64,000 nucleotides of DNA from Sphingobacterium multivorum (GCF_039511225.1 NZ_CP154261.1:2604001-2668000), one strand, 5' to 3'; shown: positions 25,089 through 34,820, counted from the stretch's first letter. Made by a program: numbers and translations. Notes: generated by a model not told the origin, from the letters alone.

Positions 25089-28000
25089 ATGAAAAATAGC
25101 GTATGGAAGTACGCCGTGACAATTTTTTTGTCACATGGTTTGCTATTGCCTGCATTTTCGCAGCAAGCTGAGCCCCTTATTAACGCAACCTTAAAAGGTG
25201 TTGTATTGGATTCGATTACCAATCGGCCTATTGAAGGTGTTACCATAAAGCTCGAAGGTGTTACGCACCAAGTAAAGACCGACGCGTCGGGAAGATTTCA
25301 GTTTGTCACGGGGCAACGGCTTCCGTTGACATTCTCCACTTCATTTTTGGGATATAAAGGTCGAAAGATTACCGCACGGGAGGCGCAGATTCAGATCTTG
25401 CTTCAACCGAGCGTTTCTGACCTGGATGAAGTGGTCGTTGTGGGCTACGGTATACAAAAACGAAGAAGCCTTACGGGCGCAGTTGCCAAGATCGACGCTG
25501 CCGAAGTCAACAAAATTCCGGTAGCCAGTTTTGATGCCCAGTTGCAGGGTAAACTCTCCGGAGTGCAGGTTTCCACCAACTCGGGTGTCCCCGGCGAAAG
25601 TATCTTTCTGCGGGTTCGCGGAACAACATCCATCAACTCCAGTAGCGATCCCTTATATATTATTGATGGCGTATTCTTAAACAATACCTCGCTTCAGAAT
25701 ATCGGACTTGGTGGACGGACCAGTTCACCGCTCACAGATATCAACCCGGCAGATATCGAGTCGATTGAGGTGCTCAAAGATGCTTCGGCAACTGCAATTT
25801 ATGGCTCCCGGGGGGCCAATGGTGTAATTATCATTACCACCAAAAAGGGAAGCTACGGTAGCCGGACCAAAATTGACCTTAACCTGCAGGGAGGCTGGGC
25901 TGAAGCTAATAAATCTTTGTTGCCCAAACTGGCTACAGGTCCCGAAACGGCAACCCTCGCCAACGAGTGGTGGATAAACTCCGGACTGGACAATCCGGCA
26001 TTGAAACAGACTTTCGCCAACAGGCCTTACCGCCCTGTCTCGGAAGGCGGGAAAGGAAATCCCGAAGATCAGCCTACTTACGATCGCCTTGGTTTCCTCT
26101 TGCGCCACGGGAAGCTGCAGGATTATAACATCGGTATACAAGGGGGCGGCGACAAATCGCGGTTTTATATTGGTGCCGGCTACACAGGCCAGGAAGCTTT
26201 TATCAAGGTGATCGACTTCTCGCGTACCAATCTCAAGTTTAATTTTGACCATCAGATCAGCAGCCGTGTGAAGATCGGTCTGACCAATAATTTTTCCAGA
26301 ACTTACCGCAATCAGGCACGTACAGGCGATGGCCCACAGGTAAGCCTGTTCAATTCGGCCGTTTCTTCGGCAACGAATGTGCCGATATTCAATACCGATG
26401 GATCAATCAACGGCACCGATAATACGTATACCCTGGTAGACAACTACGATGTTAATACCACAAGTCTGCGTTATGTGGGAAGTGCCTTTGCGGAAATCGA
26501 TCTGCTAAAGGGACTAAAATTCAAATCCAGCTTTAGTGCCGACTATAACCTCTACGACGAATCACAATACTGGAACAGTAAAACCAGTATCGGTATTGCG
26601 AATAATAATCAGGCCACCTCGGGAATATCAAGAAATGCAACCTGGATCAATGAGCAAACCTTGTCGTATCAGAATGCCTTCGGTAAGCATAGCCTCAATG
26701 CTATTTTGGGAAATACTTTGCAGAGCAATGTGCTTGATTACAAGTATTTGGAGGGGAATGGTTTTGCCAATGATTCCTTTAAACAGATCTCATCGGCAGC
26801 CAATATCATTGCCGCCGACAACTGGACCAAATATACCATTGCTTCCTATTTTGGAAGGGTAGGTTATAGCTATGCTGACCGTTATTTTGCAGAGGCAACC
26901 CTGCGGGCAGATGGCTCGTCCAAGTTTGGTGCCAACAACCGATGGGGGTATTTTCCCGCTTTTTCGGCGGGCTGGCGGATTAGCCAAGAAGCCTTTCTGG
27001 CGGATCAAACCTGGTTAAACGACCTGAAAATAAGGGCTTCCTATGGATTGACGGGCAATCAGGCCGGAATCAGCAATTTCGCCGCCAGAGGTCTTTGGTC
27101 GGGCAATGAAAAATATGCGGACAGCTATGGCAAGGTGTTGCCAAGTACAGGGCCTTTCCAGCTGGGCAACGAAAATCTGCGCTGGGAGAAAACAGCACAG
27201 GCCGATCTTGGGCTAGATGTGGCGTTATTCAAAAATCGCCTGTCCATTACCGTGGATCTTTATCATAAATATACCTCCGATCTGCTGCTCGAGCGACCTA
27301 TTGTCGGCAGTTCCGGTTTTTCAAAGTATTGGGCCAATGTGGGCGAGATCAGCAACAAAGGCTATGAAGTGTTGATCAATTCGCTCAACGTGAAAACAAA
27401 AGACTTTACCTGGAATACAAGCTTCAACATCTCGGGTAATAAAAATAAAATCGAGAAACTGCCAACGCAGATCACCCAGTATACCCGCGATTGGGTGATC
27501 CTGAAAGAAGGTTATTCGCTCAACTCATTCTGGCTGTATGAGCAGTTGTATGTCGATCCACAGACCGGAAAGGCGGTATTTGACGGACAGCTGAGCGATG
27601 GTTCTTTGCCCACTTCGGCACGCAAGGTATTTCGCAATGCCTATCCCAAGTTTTATGGTGGTATAGGCAATACCTTTACCTATAAAAACTTCGATCTGGG
27701 TGTAGACTTTAGTTTTCAATATGGCAATTACGCGGTGAACCTCAATCGCTATTTCAGAGAGCGTAATCCCAGCAGTGGTGGGGTGTTTCAAAATGTGCTT
27801 AACAGATGGCAACAACCCGGGGATATCACCGATGTGCCCCGGCTGACATCGGAAGGGCTCAACTATACCATCGATGCCAATAGCCGTTATCTCGAAGATG
27901 CCTCGTTTTTGAAACTCAGACAATTGTCATTTGGATATAAACTCCCGAAAGAGCTGGTAGAGCGGGCTAAACTGACTGCTGCGCGTATCTATTTTGTAGG

Positions 28001-28142
28001 TTCCAACCTCTTTGTCTGGAGCAAATATACAGGCGATCCGGAATCGAATGTCACCAGCAACCCAAATGCGCAGGGGATAGGTTCATTTGGAACTCCACCA
28101 CAGCCCCGTACGTTTCAACTTGGGCTCAATGTTACTCTATAA
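25089..28142 (+). CDS. SusC-family TonB-linked outer membrane transporter
   Basis: This 1017-aa protein has a signal peptide (to about residue 25, LLPAFSQQ), a carboxypeptidase-regulatory-like domain (about 35-110) and the TonB-box-like LDEVVVVGYG. The plug has the SusC signatures DPLYIIDGVFL and SIEVLKDASATAIYGSRGANGVIIITTKKG. A large beta-barrel ends with RTFQLGLNVTL. It pairs with the SusD lipoprotein encoded 25 bp downstream to import a ligand into the periplasm. The ligand is unknown; the rest of the operon points to a sulfur compound rather than a glycan, since no glycosidase is present. Confidence 0.95.
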   Translation: MKNSVWKYAVTIFLSHGLLLPAFSQQAEPLINATLKGVVLDSITNRPIEGVTIKLEGVTHQVKTDASGRFQFVTGQRLPLTFSTSFLGYKGRKITAREAQIQILLQPSVSDLDEVVVVGYGIQKRRSLTGAVAKIDAAEVNKIPVASFDAQLQGKLSGVQVSTNSGVPGESIFLRVRGTTSINSSSDPLYIIDGVFLNNTSLQNIGLGGRTSSPLTDINPADIESIEVLKDASATAIYGSRGANGVIIITTKKGSYGSRTKIDLNLQGGWAEANKSLLPKLATGPETATLANEWWINSGLDNPALKQTFANRPYRPVSEGGKGNPEDQPTYDRLGFLLRHGKLQDYNIGIQGGGDKSRFYIGAGYTGQEAFIKVIDFSRTNLKFNFDHQISSRVKIGLTNNFSRTYRNQARTGDGPQVSLFNSAVSSATNVPIFNTDGSINGTDNTYTLVDNYDVNTTSLRYVGSAFAEIDLLKGLKFKSSFSADYNLYDESQYWNSKTSIGIANNNQATSGISRNATWINEQTLSYQNAFGKHSLNAILGNTLQSNVLDYKYLEGNGFANDSFKQISSAANIIAADNWTKYTIASYFGRVGYSYADRYFAEATLRADGSSKFGANNRWGYFPAFSAGWRISQEAFLADQTWLNDLKIRASYGLTGNQAGISNFAARGLWSGNEKYADSYGKVLPSTGPFQLGNENLRWEKTAQADLGLDVALFKNRLSITVDLYHKYTSDLLLERPIVGSSGFSKYWANVGEISNKGYEVLINSLNVKTKDFTWNTSFNISGNKNKIEKLPTQITQYTRDWVILKEGYSLNSFWLYEQLYVDPQTGKAVFDGQLSDGSLPTSARKVFRNAYPKFYGGIGNTFTYKNFDLGVDFSFQYGNYAVNLNRYFRERNPSSGGVFQNVLNRWQQPGDITDVPRLTSEGLNYTIDANSRYLEDASFLKLRQLSFGYKLPKELVERAKLTAARIYFVGSNLFVWSKYTGDPESNVTSNPNAQGIGSFGTPPQPRTFQLGLNVTL

Positions 28143-28167
28143 ACGTTAACCTTAATCCGTAAAGCTC

Positions 28168-29535
28168 ATGAAAAAAATTATATATTTCCTTTATCCACTT
28201 CTTGTCCTTCAGCTCAGTGGCTGCAGTTCTTTTTTGGAAGTTGAGCCCAGAAGTTCTGTATCTGATGAAGTGACTATTGTCGATGCGAGTTCTGCTGCAA
28301 CAGCAGTACGAGGCATCTACTCTGCACTTCGGTCCAACGATTATTATGGTTATAGCTTTCAGCTGCTGGGATTCTTTTCGGCAGACAATATTGTATATCG
28401 AGGTAGCCAGACTGTCCATCAGACCCTAACCAATCATACGGTTAAATCCGACCTTGCCGTGTTGGCTACCGCATGGAACCAGATTTATGCCACCATCAAT
28501 AGGACCAACCATGTAATCAGCAAAGTACCCAACCTAGCGTTGACGACGACTTTCACCGAAGCTTACCGCAACCAGCTTGTGGGGGAAGCCTATTTTGTGC
28601 GCGCACTGGCGTATTTTGATCTGGCCAGAACCTGGGGTGGTGTACAGATCGTGTTGCAGCCGACAACTTCGGCCAGCAGTCTGCCGCAGGTCAAAAGAAG
28701 CTCCCTGGCCGACACCTATGCGCAGGTGCTGCAGGACCTGCAAAAAGCGGAACAGCTCTTGCCCAATGACACCAATCGCATCCGCGCTACCAAGAAAACA
28801 GCCCGCGCGCTGCTGGCAAGATTTTACCTCTACCAGAAAAACTGGAGCGAAGCCATAAAATATGCATCCTATATTATTGACGACAACGCCAATTATAGCT
28901 TGGTCAATCCATACCGCTCGTTTTATGCCAACAATACCTCCAACACCAAAGAGTCTGTCTTCGAATTGGTCTATGATATCAACAATACCAGCGGTCAGGC
29001 CAGTCAATGGTTATCGGGCAATAATGGCGGGACTGCATGGATCAGACCTTCGCAGGGGATCTACGACCTGCTGGTGGATCCCACGATCGGGGGAGACCGT
29101 GCTGCGCTCGTATCCAAAACCTCTTCATCCACCGATCCGAATATCCTGATTGGCAATCTCTATTACCGAACAGACCGTACTGATCCCGTCTTTTTAATCC
29201 GTACGGCCGAGCTTTATCTGATCCGTGCCGAAGCCTTGGCTCAGCGGAATGGTTCGGGCGATCTGACAGCAGCATTGGCTGACTTAAATGCCGTACGCTC
29301 GCGCGCCAACATTAAACCGTTGCAAGGTCTGGGAGCTGCAGCACTGCTGCAGGCCGTGGAAGATGAAAATCGCGTGGAATTTGCGCTGGAGAACCATCGC
29401 TGGTATGATCTTTTGCGGACGGGACGTGCACAGCAGGTGCTTAATATTTCTTCCGTGAATAGGCTTTTGCTGCCGATACCGTACGCTCAGGTTTCGATAG
29501 ATCCGGATCTACAGCAAAATCCTGGCTTGGATTGA
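28168..29535 (+). CDS. SusD/RagB-family surface lipoprotein
   Basis: This 455-aa lipoprotein has a lipobox LQLSGC (Cys19). Typical SusD features are the early TPR-like helices with EAYFVRALAYFDLARTWGG near 140-160, and a C-terminal part with RTAELYLIRAEALAQRNG, DLNAVRSRAN and VEDENRVEFALENHRWYDLLRTGRA. The protein forms the lid over the SusC channel and binds substrate. The length is slightly short for the family. It is followed by a T8 tract that may weaken downstream transcription. Confidence 0.95.
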   Translation: MKKIIYFLYPLLVLQLSGCSSFLEVEPRSSVSDEVTIVDASSAATAVRGIYSALRSNDYYGYSFQLLGFFSADNIVYRGSQTVHQTLTNHTVKSDLAVLATAWNQIYATINRTNHVISKVPNLALTTTFTEAYRNQLVGEAYFVRALAYFDLARTWGGVQIVLQPTTSASSLPQVKRSSLADTYAQVLQDLQKAEQLLPNDTNRIRATKKTARALLARFYLYQKNWSEAIKYASYIIDDNANYSLVNPYRSFYANNTSNTKESVFELVYDINNTSGQASQWLSGNNGGTAWIRPSQGIYDLLVDPTIGGDRAALVSKTSSSTDPNILIGNLYYRTDRTDPVFLIRTAELYLIRAEALAQRNGSGDLTAALADLNAVRSRANIKPLQGLGAAALLQAVEDENRVEFALENHRWYDLLRTGRAQQVLNISSVNRLLLPIPYAQVSIDPDLQQNPGLD

Positions 29536-29558
29536 TCCATGAATCAGGTGTTTTTTTT
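29531..29558 (+). terminator. Possible weak attenuator after SusD
   Basis: A short stem (TGAT / ATCA around CCATGA) overlaps the SusD stop codon and is followed by eight T residues (29551-29558). The stem is weak, so partial read-through into the membrane protein genes is expected. Confidence 0.25.
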
Positions 29559-29575
29559 CATTTAATCGTATTGAA

Positions 29576-30925
29576 ATGACCATATTAACAGACTCTCATT
29601 TTTTTAAGCGCCATCGCTCAGCGATCGCATACATTGGCCTGATTTTCTTTTTGATACTAAGTATCCCTTACGACCCCAATCTTTTTAAGGACCGTTCATG
29701 TGGGGATCTGTTTTCCTTGGAGAACTGGTTTGCGTTGGCCACTTACCGCACATCTTTTATTGCGGAGAGCCCTTACGTCGGTACGGATGTACGCGGATAT
29801 TACAATTGGGCTATTGCGCTGCTGCTCGCGTTGTTGCTATTTTGGGCCTTTGGTCGTAAAATCAGGCAAAGTTTTCAGGCCAATGATGATAGTGTATTTT
29901 ATTGGCTTCGCGTCCTGCTACGCTATCGTTTAGCCCTGGCAATGATTTTCATTGGTCTTGTCAAAATCATCCCTATACAACTTCCCGAACCGACCATTAG
30001 CGAGCTGCATACCGAATACGGTGATTTCCTGCTCTGGAAGCTCTATTACCTGACCAACGGCATTGCAACCGCGGGCTATCTACCGGTAATTGGTGCACTG
30101 GAGATTGTGAGTGGACTCTTTTTACTGAACCGGCGCACAGCAATCATCGGGTCGGGGCTGCTTATCGCTGTATTGCTCAATGTTGTTATCGTCAACTATG
30201 TCTACGAAATCGGTGAGCAGGTGTATAGTTCATTTTTACTACTGTTTGCGGTCGTGATCTTCTCGTACGACTGGCCCCGTTTTTATCAGCTCCTGATCAA
30301 AAAGGGAGCAACTGTTCCCGACGGGTTTTGGCCTGTATATGGACGCCGCATTGCGCGCATTCGCCCTTATCTGCAGGTCTTATTCCTGCTACTGATAGCG
30401 GTATTTAGCGTGCAGGCTTACTTGAGCTGGAAAAATTCGGATTATCCCTTCCCCGATGAAAAAGGGTTGGAAGGAGCAGCAGGGGTATACAATGTGAAAG
30501 ATTTCGTGTGGAAGGGCGATACCATCCCGTATTCGCTGAGCGATACATTGCGGTGGAAGGACGTAGTTTTTGAAAAATGGAATACGCTCAGCATACGCGG
30601 AAACCGTTCTGTACGGGTTGATAGCCTCAAACCACGTATCGCCTTCAACCGCGAGCGTAACTACGAATACCTAGGCAATGGTGGCCGCGAATTCTTTGCT
30701 TATGCGATCAAAAAAGGAGCAAACAAGGCGGAGACAGCGATCAAATTGACGGGAAAGGTCAGTAAAGGCCACACCTTTTCCTTTGTGGTCAATCGCCCGG
30801 ATAAGCGCACGCTTGTGCTTGATGGTGTCAACCAACTCGGCGATTCCCTGCATGTGCGCCTGGAGAAAATAAACAAGAAATACCTCTTGCAGGAGGGACG
30901 CAGAAAGCCGATCCGTATTTATTAA
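29576..30925 (+). CDS. DoxX-like membrane protein with periplasmic C-domain (A)
   Basis: This 449-aa protein has about seven membrane helices in residues 15-290 and a soluble, beta-rich C-terminal domain (about 300-449). The segment FYWLRVLLRYRLALAMIFIGLVKIIPIQLP is nearly repeated in the next gene's product. The helical core resembles the Bacteroidota DoxX-like group, related by fold to thiosulfate:quinone oxidoreductase DoxD. That relation is inference. The tandem arrangement suggests a heteromeric membrane complex. No Cys pair or heme motif is evident. Confidence 0.6.
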   Translation: MTILTDSHFFKRHRSAIAYIGLIFFLILSIPYDPNLFKDRSCGDLFSLENWFALATYRTSFIAESPYVGTDVRGYYNWAIALLLALLLFWAFGRKIRQSFQANDDSVFYWLRVLLRYRLALAMIFIGLVKIIPIQLPEPTISELHTEYGDFLLWKLYYLTNGIATAGYLPVIGALEIVSGLFLLNRRTAIIGSGLLIAVLLNVVIVNYVYEIGEQVYSSFLLLFAVVIFSYDWPRFYQLLIKKGATVPDGFWPVYGRRIARIRPYLQVLFLLLIAVFSVQAYLSWKNSDYPFPDEKGLEGAAGVYNVKDFVWKGDTIPYSLSDTLRWKDVVFEKWNTLSIRGNRSVRVDSLKPRIAFNRERNYEYLGNGGREFFAYAIKKGANKAETAIKLTGKVSKGHTFSFVVNRPDKRTLVLDGVNQLGDSLHVRLEKINKKYLLQEGRRKPIRIY

Positions 30926-30946
30926 CGATTCATTTAGACTAAGCTT

Positions 30947-32416
30947 ATGGCAACGATTCAATATTTGGAAAGCACTCCAACCAGCCAGCAGGGGCAGGGC
31001 TGGAAATACTGGGAGAAAGTGGGATTTAGATTTACTTTTATTTTCTTTATCCTGATGGTAGTACCCCTGGATGGGGACTGGTACGAAAAAGTATTTAAAC
31101 CCGATTCGTTATACGATTGGATGGCAACGATCGCCGGTGGCTCGCGCACAGGTTGGATAGAAATAGACAGCGAAAGTGGCAAATGGGGGTTCGCGTCGTA
31201 CACGTCCTGGTGGCTCAATGGCGTGATAGCTGTGCTGGGCGCTTCCATTTGGACGATATTGGCCCGGAATAGCAAGGTGCAACGCTACGATGCGCTTTAT
31301 TATTGGTTGCGGGTGTTGGTACGTTACCGCATTGCTTTGGGACTTATCGCCTTTGGATTTATCAAGTTCTTTCCGATGCAGATGCCATTTCCATCGCTTG
31401 CCAATCTGAATACCGACATCGGCGAATATGCTCCCTTTAAGTTGTACTGGCAGATCGTCGGTGTATCCTATAAGTATGAGATTTTCTTAGGCTTTTTGGA
31501 GATCGCCGCAGGAAGTTTACTCTTCTTCAGGCCTACTGTTGTCATCGGGGCCATTATCAATGCGGGCGTGCTCTTTAACATCGCTCATGCCAATATCGCC
31601 TATGACGGCGCGGTACACGTATACAGTTCGTATTTTGTTCTGCTTTCCCTTTTTCTATTGCTCCAGTACCTGCCAGCGATCTGGAAGCTCTTTATCTTGC
31701 GTGAACCGGTGAGCACCTATTACTATGTGCCCAAGTTTCTCAAGCAGTGGAATAAACCCCTGTATTTCGGCTTTAAGTCAGTCATTGTGGTGCTGTTTAT
31801 ATTTGTTTACGGCTTTTACCGCTATGAGCGATTCTATGATGAAGGACGTTTAAAGGAACCGGTGCTTCCAGGGCTGGCAAAAGCAGCAGGACATTATGAA
31901 GTTTCGGGTTTTCTGCTCAATGGAAAGCCACAGCCTTATTCACCGGCCGATTCGGTACGTTGGCATGAAGCCTTTTTTGAACGCTATTCGACCTTGGTCT
32001 ATAAGGTCAATAAAGCCAATTCCATCGATCTTGGCAATGGCACTCCGGCCTTGAATGATGTGCTCAAAACGTATGAATTTACAGGCCGGGCGGGAGGAAA
32101 GAACTACCTGTATTATGAAATAGACTCGGCAGAACATGCACTGTACCTGATCGACAAAAATCAGAAATTTAGTAAGGAGCAACGAAAAAAACTCGATGAA
32201 AAACTGGATGTGGGACTGAAGGCCCTGTATGGAAAAGCACAGGGCGATAGCTTAGGTATTCTGAAATGGGCTTACGAACGACCAACGCCAGAACAGATTA
32301 GACTCAAGGGGCTAGACGCCAGTGGTAATAACTTTGAAATTACGCTCGACCGGGTTAAAGAATCCTATCTCACCGGTAAAGAATGGTATATGAAAAACAC
32401 CCTCTTTACCTATTAA
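30947..32416 (+). CDS. DoxX-like membrane protein with periplasmic C-domain (B)
   Basis: This 489-aa protein is a paralogue of the preceding gene's product. It has membrane helices over about 25-295, including YYWLRVLVRYRIALGLIAFGFIKFFPMQMP, and a C-terminal soluble domain (about 305-489) with GHYEVSGFLLNGKPQPYSPADSVRW, matching AGVYNVKDFVWKGDTIPYSLSDTLRW in copy A. A conserved HANIAYDGAVHVYSSYF stretch replaces the VNYVYEIGEQVYSSFL of A. It is in the middle of the SusCD operon (21 bp gap). A role in electron transfer or sulfur oxidation at the inner membrane is possible but unproven. Confidence 0.6.
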   Translation: MATIQYLESTPTSQQGQGWKYWEKVGFRFTFIFFILMVVPLDGDWYEKVFKPDSLYDWMATIAGGSRTGWIEIDSESGKWGFASYTSWWLNGVIAVLGASIWTILARNSKVQRYDALYYWLRVLVRYRIALGLIAFGFIKFFPMQMPFPSLANLNTDIGEYAPFKLYWQIVGVSYKYEIFLGFLEIAAGSLLFFRPTVVIGAIINAGVLFNIAHANIAYDGAVHVYSSYFVLLSLFLLLQYLPAIWKLFILREPVSTYYYVPKFLKQWNKPLYFGFKSVIVVLFIFVYGFYRYERFYDEGRLKEPVLPGLAKAAGHYEVSGFLLNGKPQPYSPADSVRWHEAFFERYSTLVYKVNKANSIDLGNGTPALNDVLKTYEFTGRAGGKNYLYYEIDSAEHALYLIDKNQKFSKEQRKKLDEKLDVGLKALYGKAQGDSLGILKWAYERPTPEQIRLKGLDASGNNFEITLDRVKESYLTGKEWYMKNTLFTY

Positions 32417-32438
32417 TCACCTTAAAAAATAGCATGTT

Positions 32439-33890
32439 ATGAATAGAAGATCATTTATCCACCGTTCAGCTGTCCTTTTCACGCTTGCTTCGGCAGGCCA
32501 GGGCATATCCTGTTTTGGAAATACCGATCACAGGGGGGCGGGCTACAGTATCAAACAGTTCGAAGATGAGGGCCTCGCACAGTTTTCCTATGCGATTTTG
32601 GCCGATAAGAAAATTGTGCTTGTGGACCCTGCCCGTGATCCCAGGCCTTATTACGCTTATGCAAAGGAACAGGGTGCCACAATTATCGCCGTTGTGGAGA
32701 CCCATCCGCATGCTGATTTTGTGAGTTCACATCTGGAGATCCACCAAGAAGGAAAAATTCCGATTTATGTCAGCAAGCTAGTTCGTGCAACGTATCCGCA
32801 TCATACGTTTGATAATGGCGATAGGTTGAAGATTTCGGACCATATTGTGTTGCATGCCATCAACACCGCTGGTCATTCACCTGATAGTATCTCTATTCTG
32901 TTAAAAGAAAACGGTCGCGATGTGGCGATCTTTTCGGGGGATGCGGTGCTGATTGGCGGGGTGGGAAGGCCCGATTTGCGCGAGTATTCGGGTGAGCAGG
33001 CGACAGTACGCGAAAAATTGGCGCGGCAGCTCTATCATACCGTGCATGATGTCTATGCCAACTTAGGCGATCAGGTGCTTCTGTATCCGGGCCATGGTGC
33101 TGGGTCGCTCTGTGGCAATGCCATAAAAGGCGCGAAGCAAAGTACCATTGGTGCAGAAAGAACGCATAATTTTGCCTTCCAGCAACAATCCGAAGAAGCG
33201 TTTGTCAAACAGATACTAGCAGACCGTCCACCCATACCGATCTATTTTCCCTATAATGTGGCGTTAAATCGTCGGGGAGCAAAGCCATTGTTGGCTTCGT
33301 TGTCGGGTATTTCATTGGTTTCGGCAGCTGCGGTGCCTCATGGATCAAGCACTGTCCTTGACACACGCTCAGCTTCAAAATTTAGAGCGTCGCATTTTCC
33401 GGAGGCCATTAATATCCCCGAACGGAGCAAGTCGGAATCTTGGGTCGGGACTTTTATTGAACCGAAAGACGGTTTTTATCTCGTTGTGGATACCAAAGAA
33501 CAGGGGCAGCTGCAGCTTGAAAAATTGGCCAAAATTGGCTATGAGCAGTTTGTAAAAGGGATTGTGCTGTATGGGGATTTCGCAGGGCAGCCTTCGACAG
33601 CTTTTGACCAGACTGCTTTCGACCGGGCGCAAGATCACTATTTTATCGTCGACGTACGCACCGCCGAGGAGGCTAAGGCCGGGCCAGTATTCAAGGGGGC
33701 GCATAACATTCCGCTGGCGGAACTGAAGCAGCATATTGCCGAGCTACCGGTCGATAAACCTATTGTCGTGCACTGCGCTTCGGGTTATCGTTCGGCCATT
33801 GCAAGTAGCCTGATCAATGAATCGCTGCCAAAAGCGCAGGTCTGGGATATCGGAGAACATATTAAAACCTACAAGCAATCGGTGAATTAA
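32439..33890 (+). CDS. CstB-like MBL-fold / rhodanese protein (persulfide dioxygenase type)
   Basis: This 483-aa exported protein has a twin-arginine-like N-terminus (NRRSFIHRS) and a Cys at 25. The metallo-beta-lactamase domain (about 35-285) has His89-Pro-His91-Ala-Asp93, then AGHSPDS, GDAVLIGGVGRPDL and YPGHGAGSLCG. This is the pattern of ETHE1/CstB persulfide dioxygenases. Two rhodanese domains follow. The first (about 305-380) lacks a Cys in the active loop. The second (about 400-480) has Cys446 in VHCASGYRS. This MBL-pseudo-rhodanese-rhodanese order is that of CstB, which oxidises persulfides. Tat export would place it in the periplasm. Confidence 0.85.
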   Translation: MNRRSFIHRSAVLFTLASAGQGISCFGNTDHRGAGYSIKQFEDEGLAQFSYAILADKKIVLVDPARDPRPYYAYAKEQGATIIAVVETHPHADFVSSHLEIHQEGKIPIYVSKLVRATYPHHTFDNGDRLKISDHIVLHAINTAGHSPDSISILLKENGRDVAIFSGDAVLIGGVGRPDLREYSGEQATVREKLARQLYHTVHDVYANLGDQVLLYPGHGAGSLCGNAIKGAKQSTIGAERTHNFAFQQQSEEAFVKQILADRPPIPIYFPYNVALNRRGAKPLLASLSGISLVSAAAVPHGSSTVLDTRSASKFRASHFPEAINIPERSKSESWVGTFIEPKDGFYLVVDTKEQGQLQLEKLAKIGYEQFVKGIVLYGDFAGQPSTAFDQTAFDRAQDHYFIVDVRTAEEAKAGPVFKGAHNIPLAELKQHIAELPVDKPIVVHCASGYRSAIASSLINESLPKAQVWDIGEHIKTYKQSVN

Positions 33891-33922
33891 CACGAGGGAT
33901 TACACTTAAATGCATACATGAT

Positions 33923-34594
33923 ATGAAAGATTTAAAACTATTGGCTACGATGTTGTTAGCAGTGGCAGTGTTACTCAATATGACGAACTGCCAATCCAGA
34001 CAGGACACCCAGGAAGCCGTAAAAAATAGTCAGGTTTCGTTTAAAAAGGAAGAAGGAGTGCGCTTTAAGCAGGAGCTCGAAAGCCTGAATAAAACGAATA
34101 AAGTGCCGGTACAGATTCCCGACAATCCGCGGATCGTTTATGCGACCGAACAGGATGTGCTGGAGCTGGAAAACGGCATTGTGCTGTTTGGATGGCCCAG
34201 TTGTCCATGGTTTCGCAATGCCATAACGCCATTGCTGGAATTTGCCCAGGAGGAAAAGGCGGCCATCTATTACCTCAATATCCACGATATCCGGGATCTC
34301 AAAGAGAAGGATAAAGAAGGTAAGGTGATCACAACCAAGGCGGGTAGCCCCGGCTATGAAGCTATTTTGGCCAAATTTCATGATATCCTCAATCCCTATA
34401 CGGCTGTGGGCGTAGACTCTATCAAACGGATTTCTTCACCAACGGTGTTATTTATTGAAAAAGGCAAAGGTGTGCATAAGGTTGTTTCGACGGTCGTATC
34501 GCAGACCGATCCGAAGATCAAGCTCGATAGCACACAACAGCAGGAGTTAAAGCAACGGTATCGCGCATATTTTTTAGATGAACATACGATTTAA
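33923..34594 (+). CDS. Thioredoxin-like lipoprotein with a single active-site Cys
   Basis: This 223-aa lipoprotein has a lipobox LLNMTNC (Cys23). From about residue 70 the protein reads as a thioredoxin-like fold: IVLFGWPSCPWFRNAITPLLEFA, a long loop, then the cis-Pro segment SSPTVLFIEKGKGV. The usual CxxC is reduced to one Cys (Cys94, followed by PWF), so it may form mixed disulfides or persulfides rather than act as a dithiol oxidoreductase. The shape recalls bacteriocin-transport-accessory-type thioredoxins. It lies 33 bp after the CstB-like gene. Confidence 0.7.
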   Translation: MKDLKLLATMLLAVAVLLNMTNCQSRQDTQEAVKNSQVSFKKEEGVRFKQELESLNKTNKVPVQIPDNPRIVYATEQDVLELENGIVLFGWPSCPWFRNAITPLLEFAQEEKAAIYYLNIHDIRDLKEKDKEGKVITTKAGSPGYEAILAKFHDILNPYTAVGVDSIKRISSPTVLFIEKGKGVHKVVSTVVSQTDPKIKLDSTQQQELKQRYRAYFLDEHTI

Positions 34595-34637
34595 GACCAC
34601 AGGATTTCAACAGCATCATAAATTAAATGGATAACAT

Positions 34638-34799
34638 ATGAAAAAAATAATCAATCTTGGACTTTTAGCGTTTGTTTTAACGACATTTACAGTATCCTGT
34701 GGATCTGCAGGCAAGAAAAAGGAAAATGGCAAAGCACAGTCGGATTCCACATCATCAAAAGGTTCTAAAAAGGATCAGCCCAATACGGGCTGCGACTAA
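34638..34799 (+). CDS. 53-aa lipoprotein with C-terminal Cys
   Basis: The 54-codon frame starts at the ATG at 34638, with an A-rich region before it. The product has a lipoprotein signal (LLAFVLTTFTVSC, Cys21), then a Lys/Ser-rich hydrophilic tail ending NTGCD. The mature peptide is only about 33 residues. The Cys next to the C-terminus is unusual and could take part in thiol chemistry with the neighbouring thioredoxin-like lipoprotein, which is inference. Its place between two operon genes with 20-40 bp gaps supports it as real. Confidence 0.65.
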   Translation: MKKIINLGLLAFVLTTFTVSCGSAGKKKENGKAQSDSTSSKGSKKDQPNTGCD

Positions 34800-34820
34800 T
34801 AGACTGTAACACGATAACAC

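Noticed and set aside
25725-26252. 175-aa minus-strand open frame inside SusC
   Set aside because: It is fully antisense to a clear SusC plug and barrel region; such frames are common shadows in GC-richer genes.
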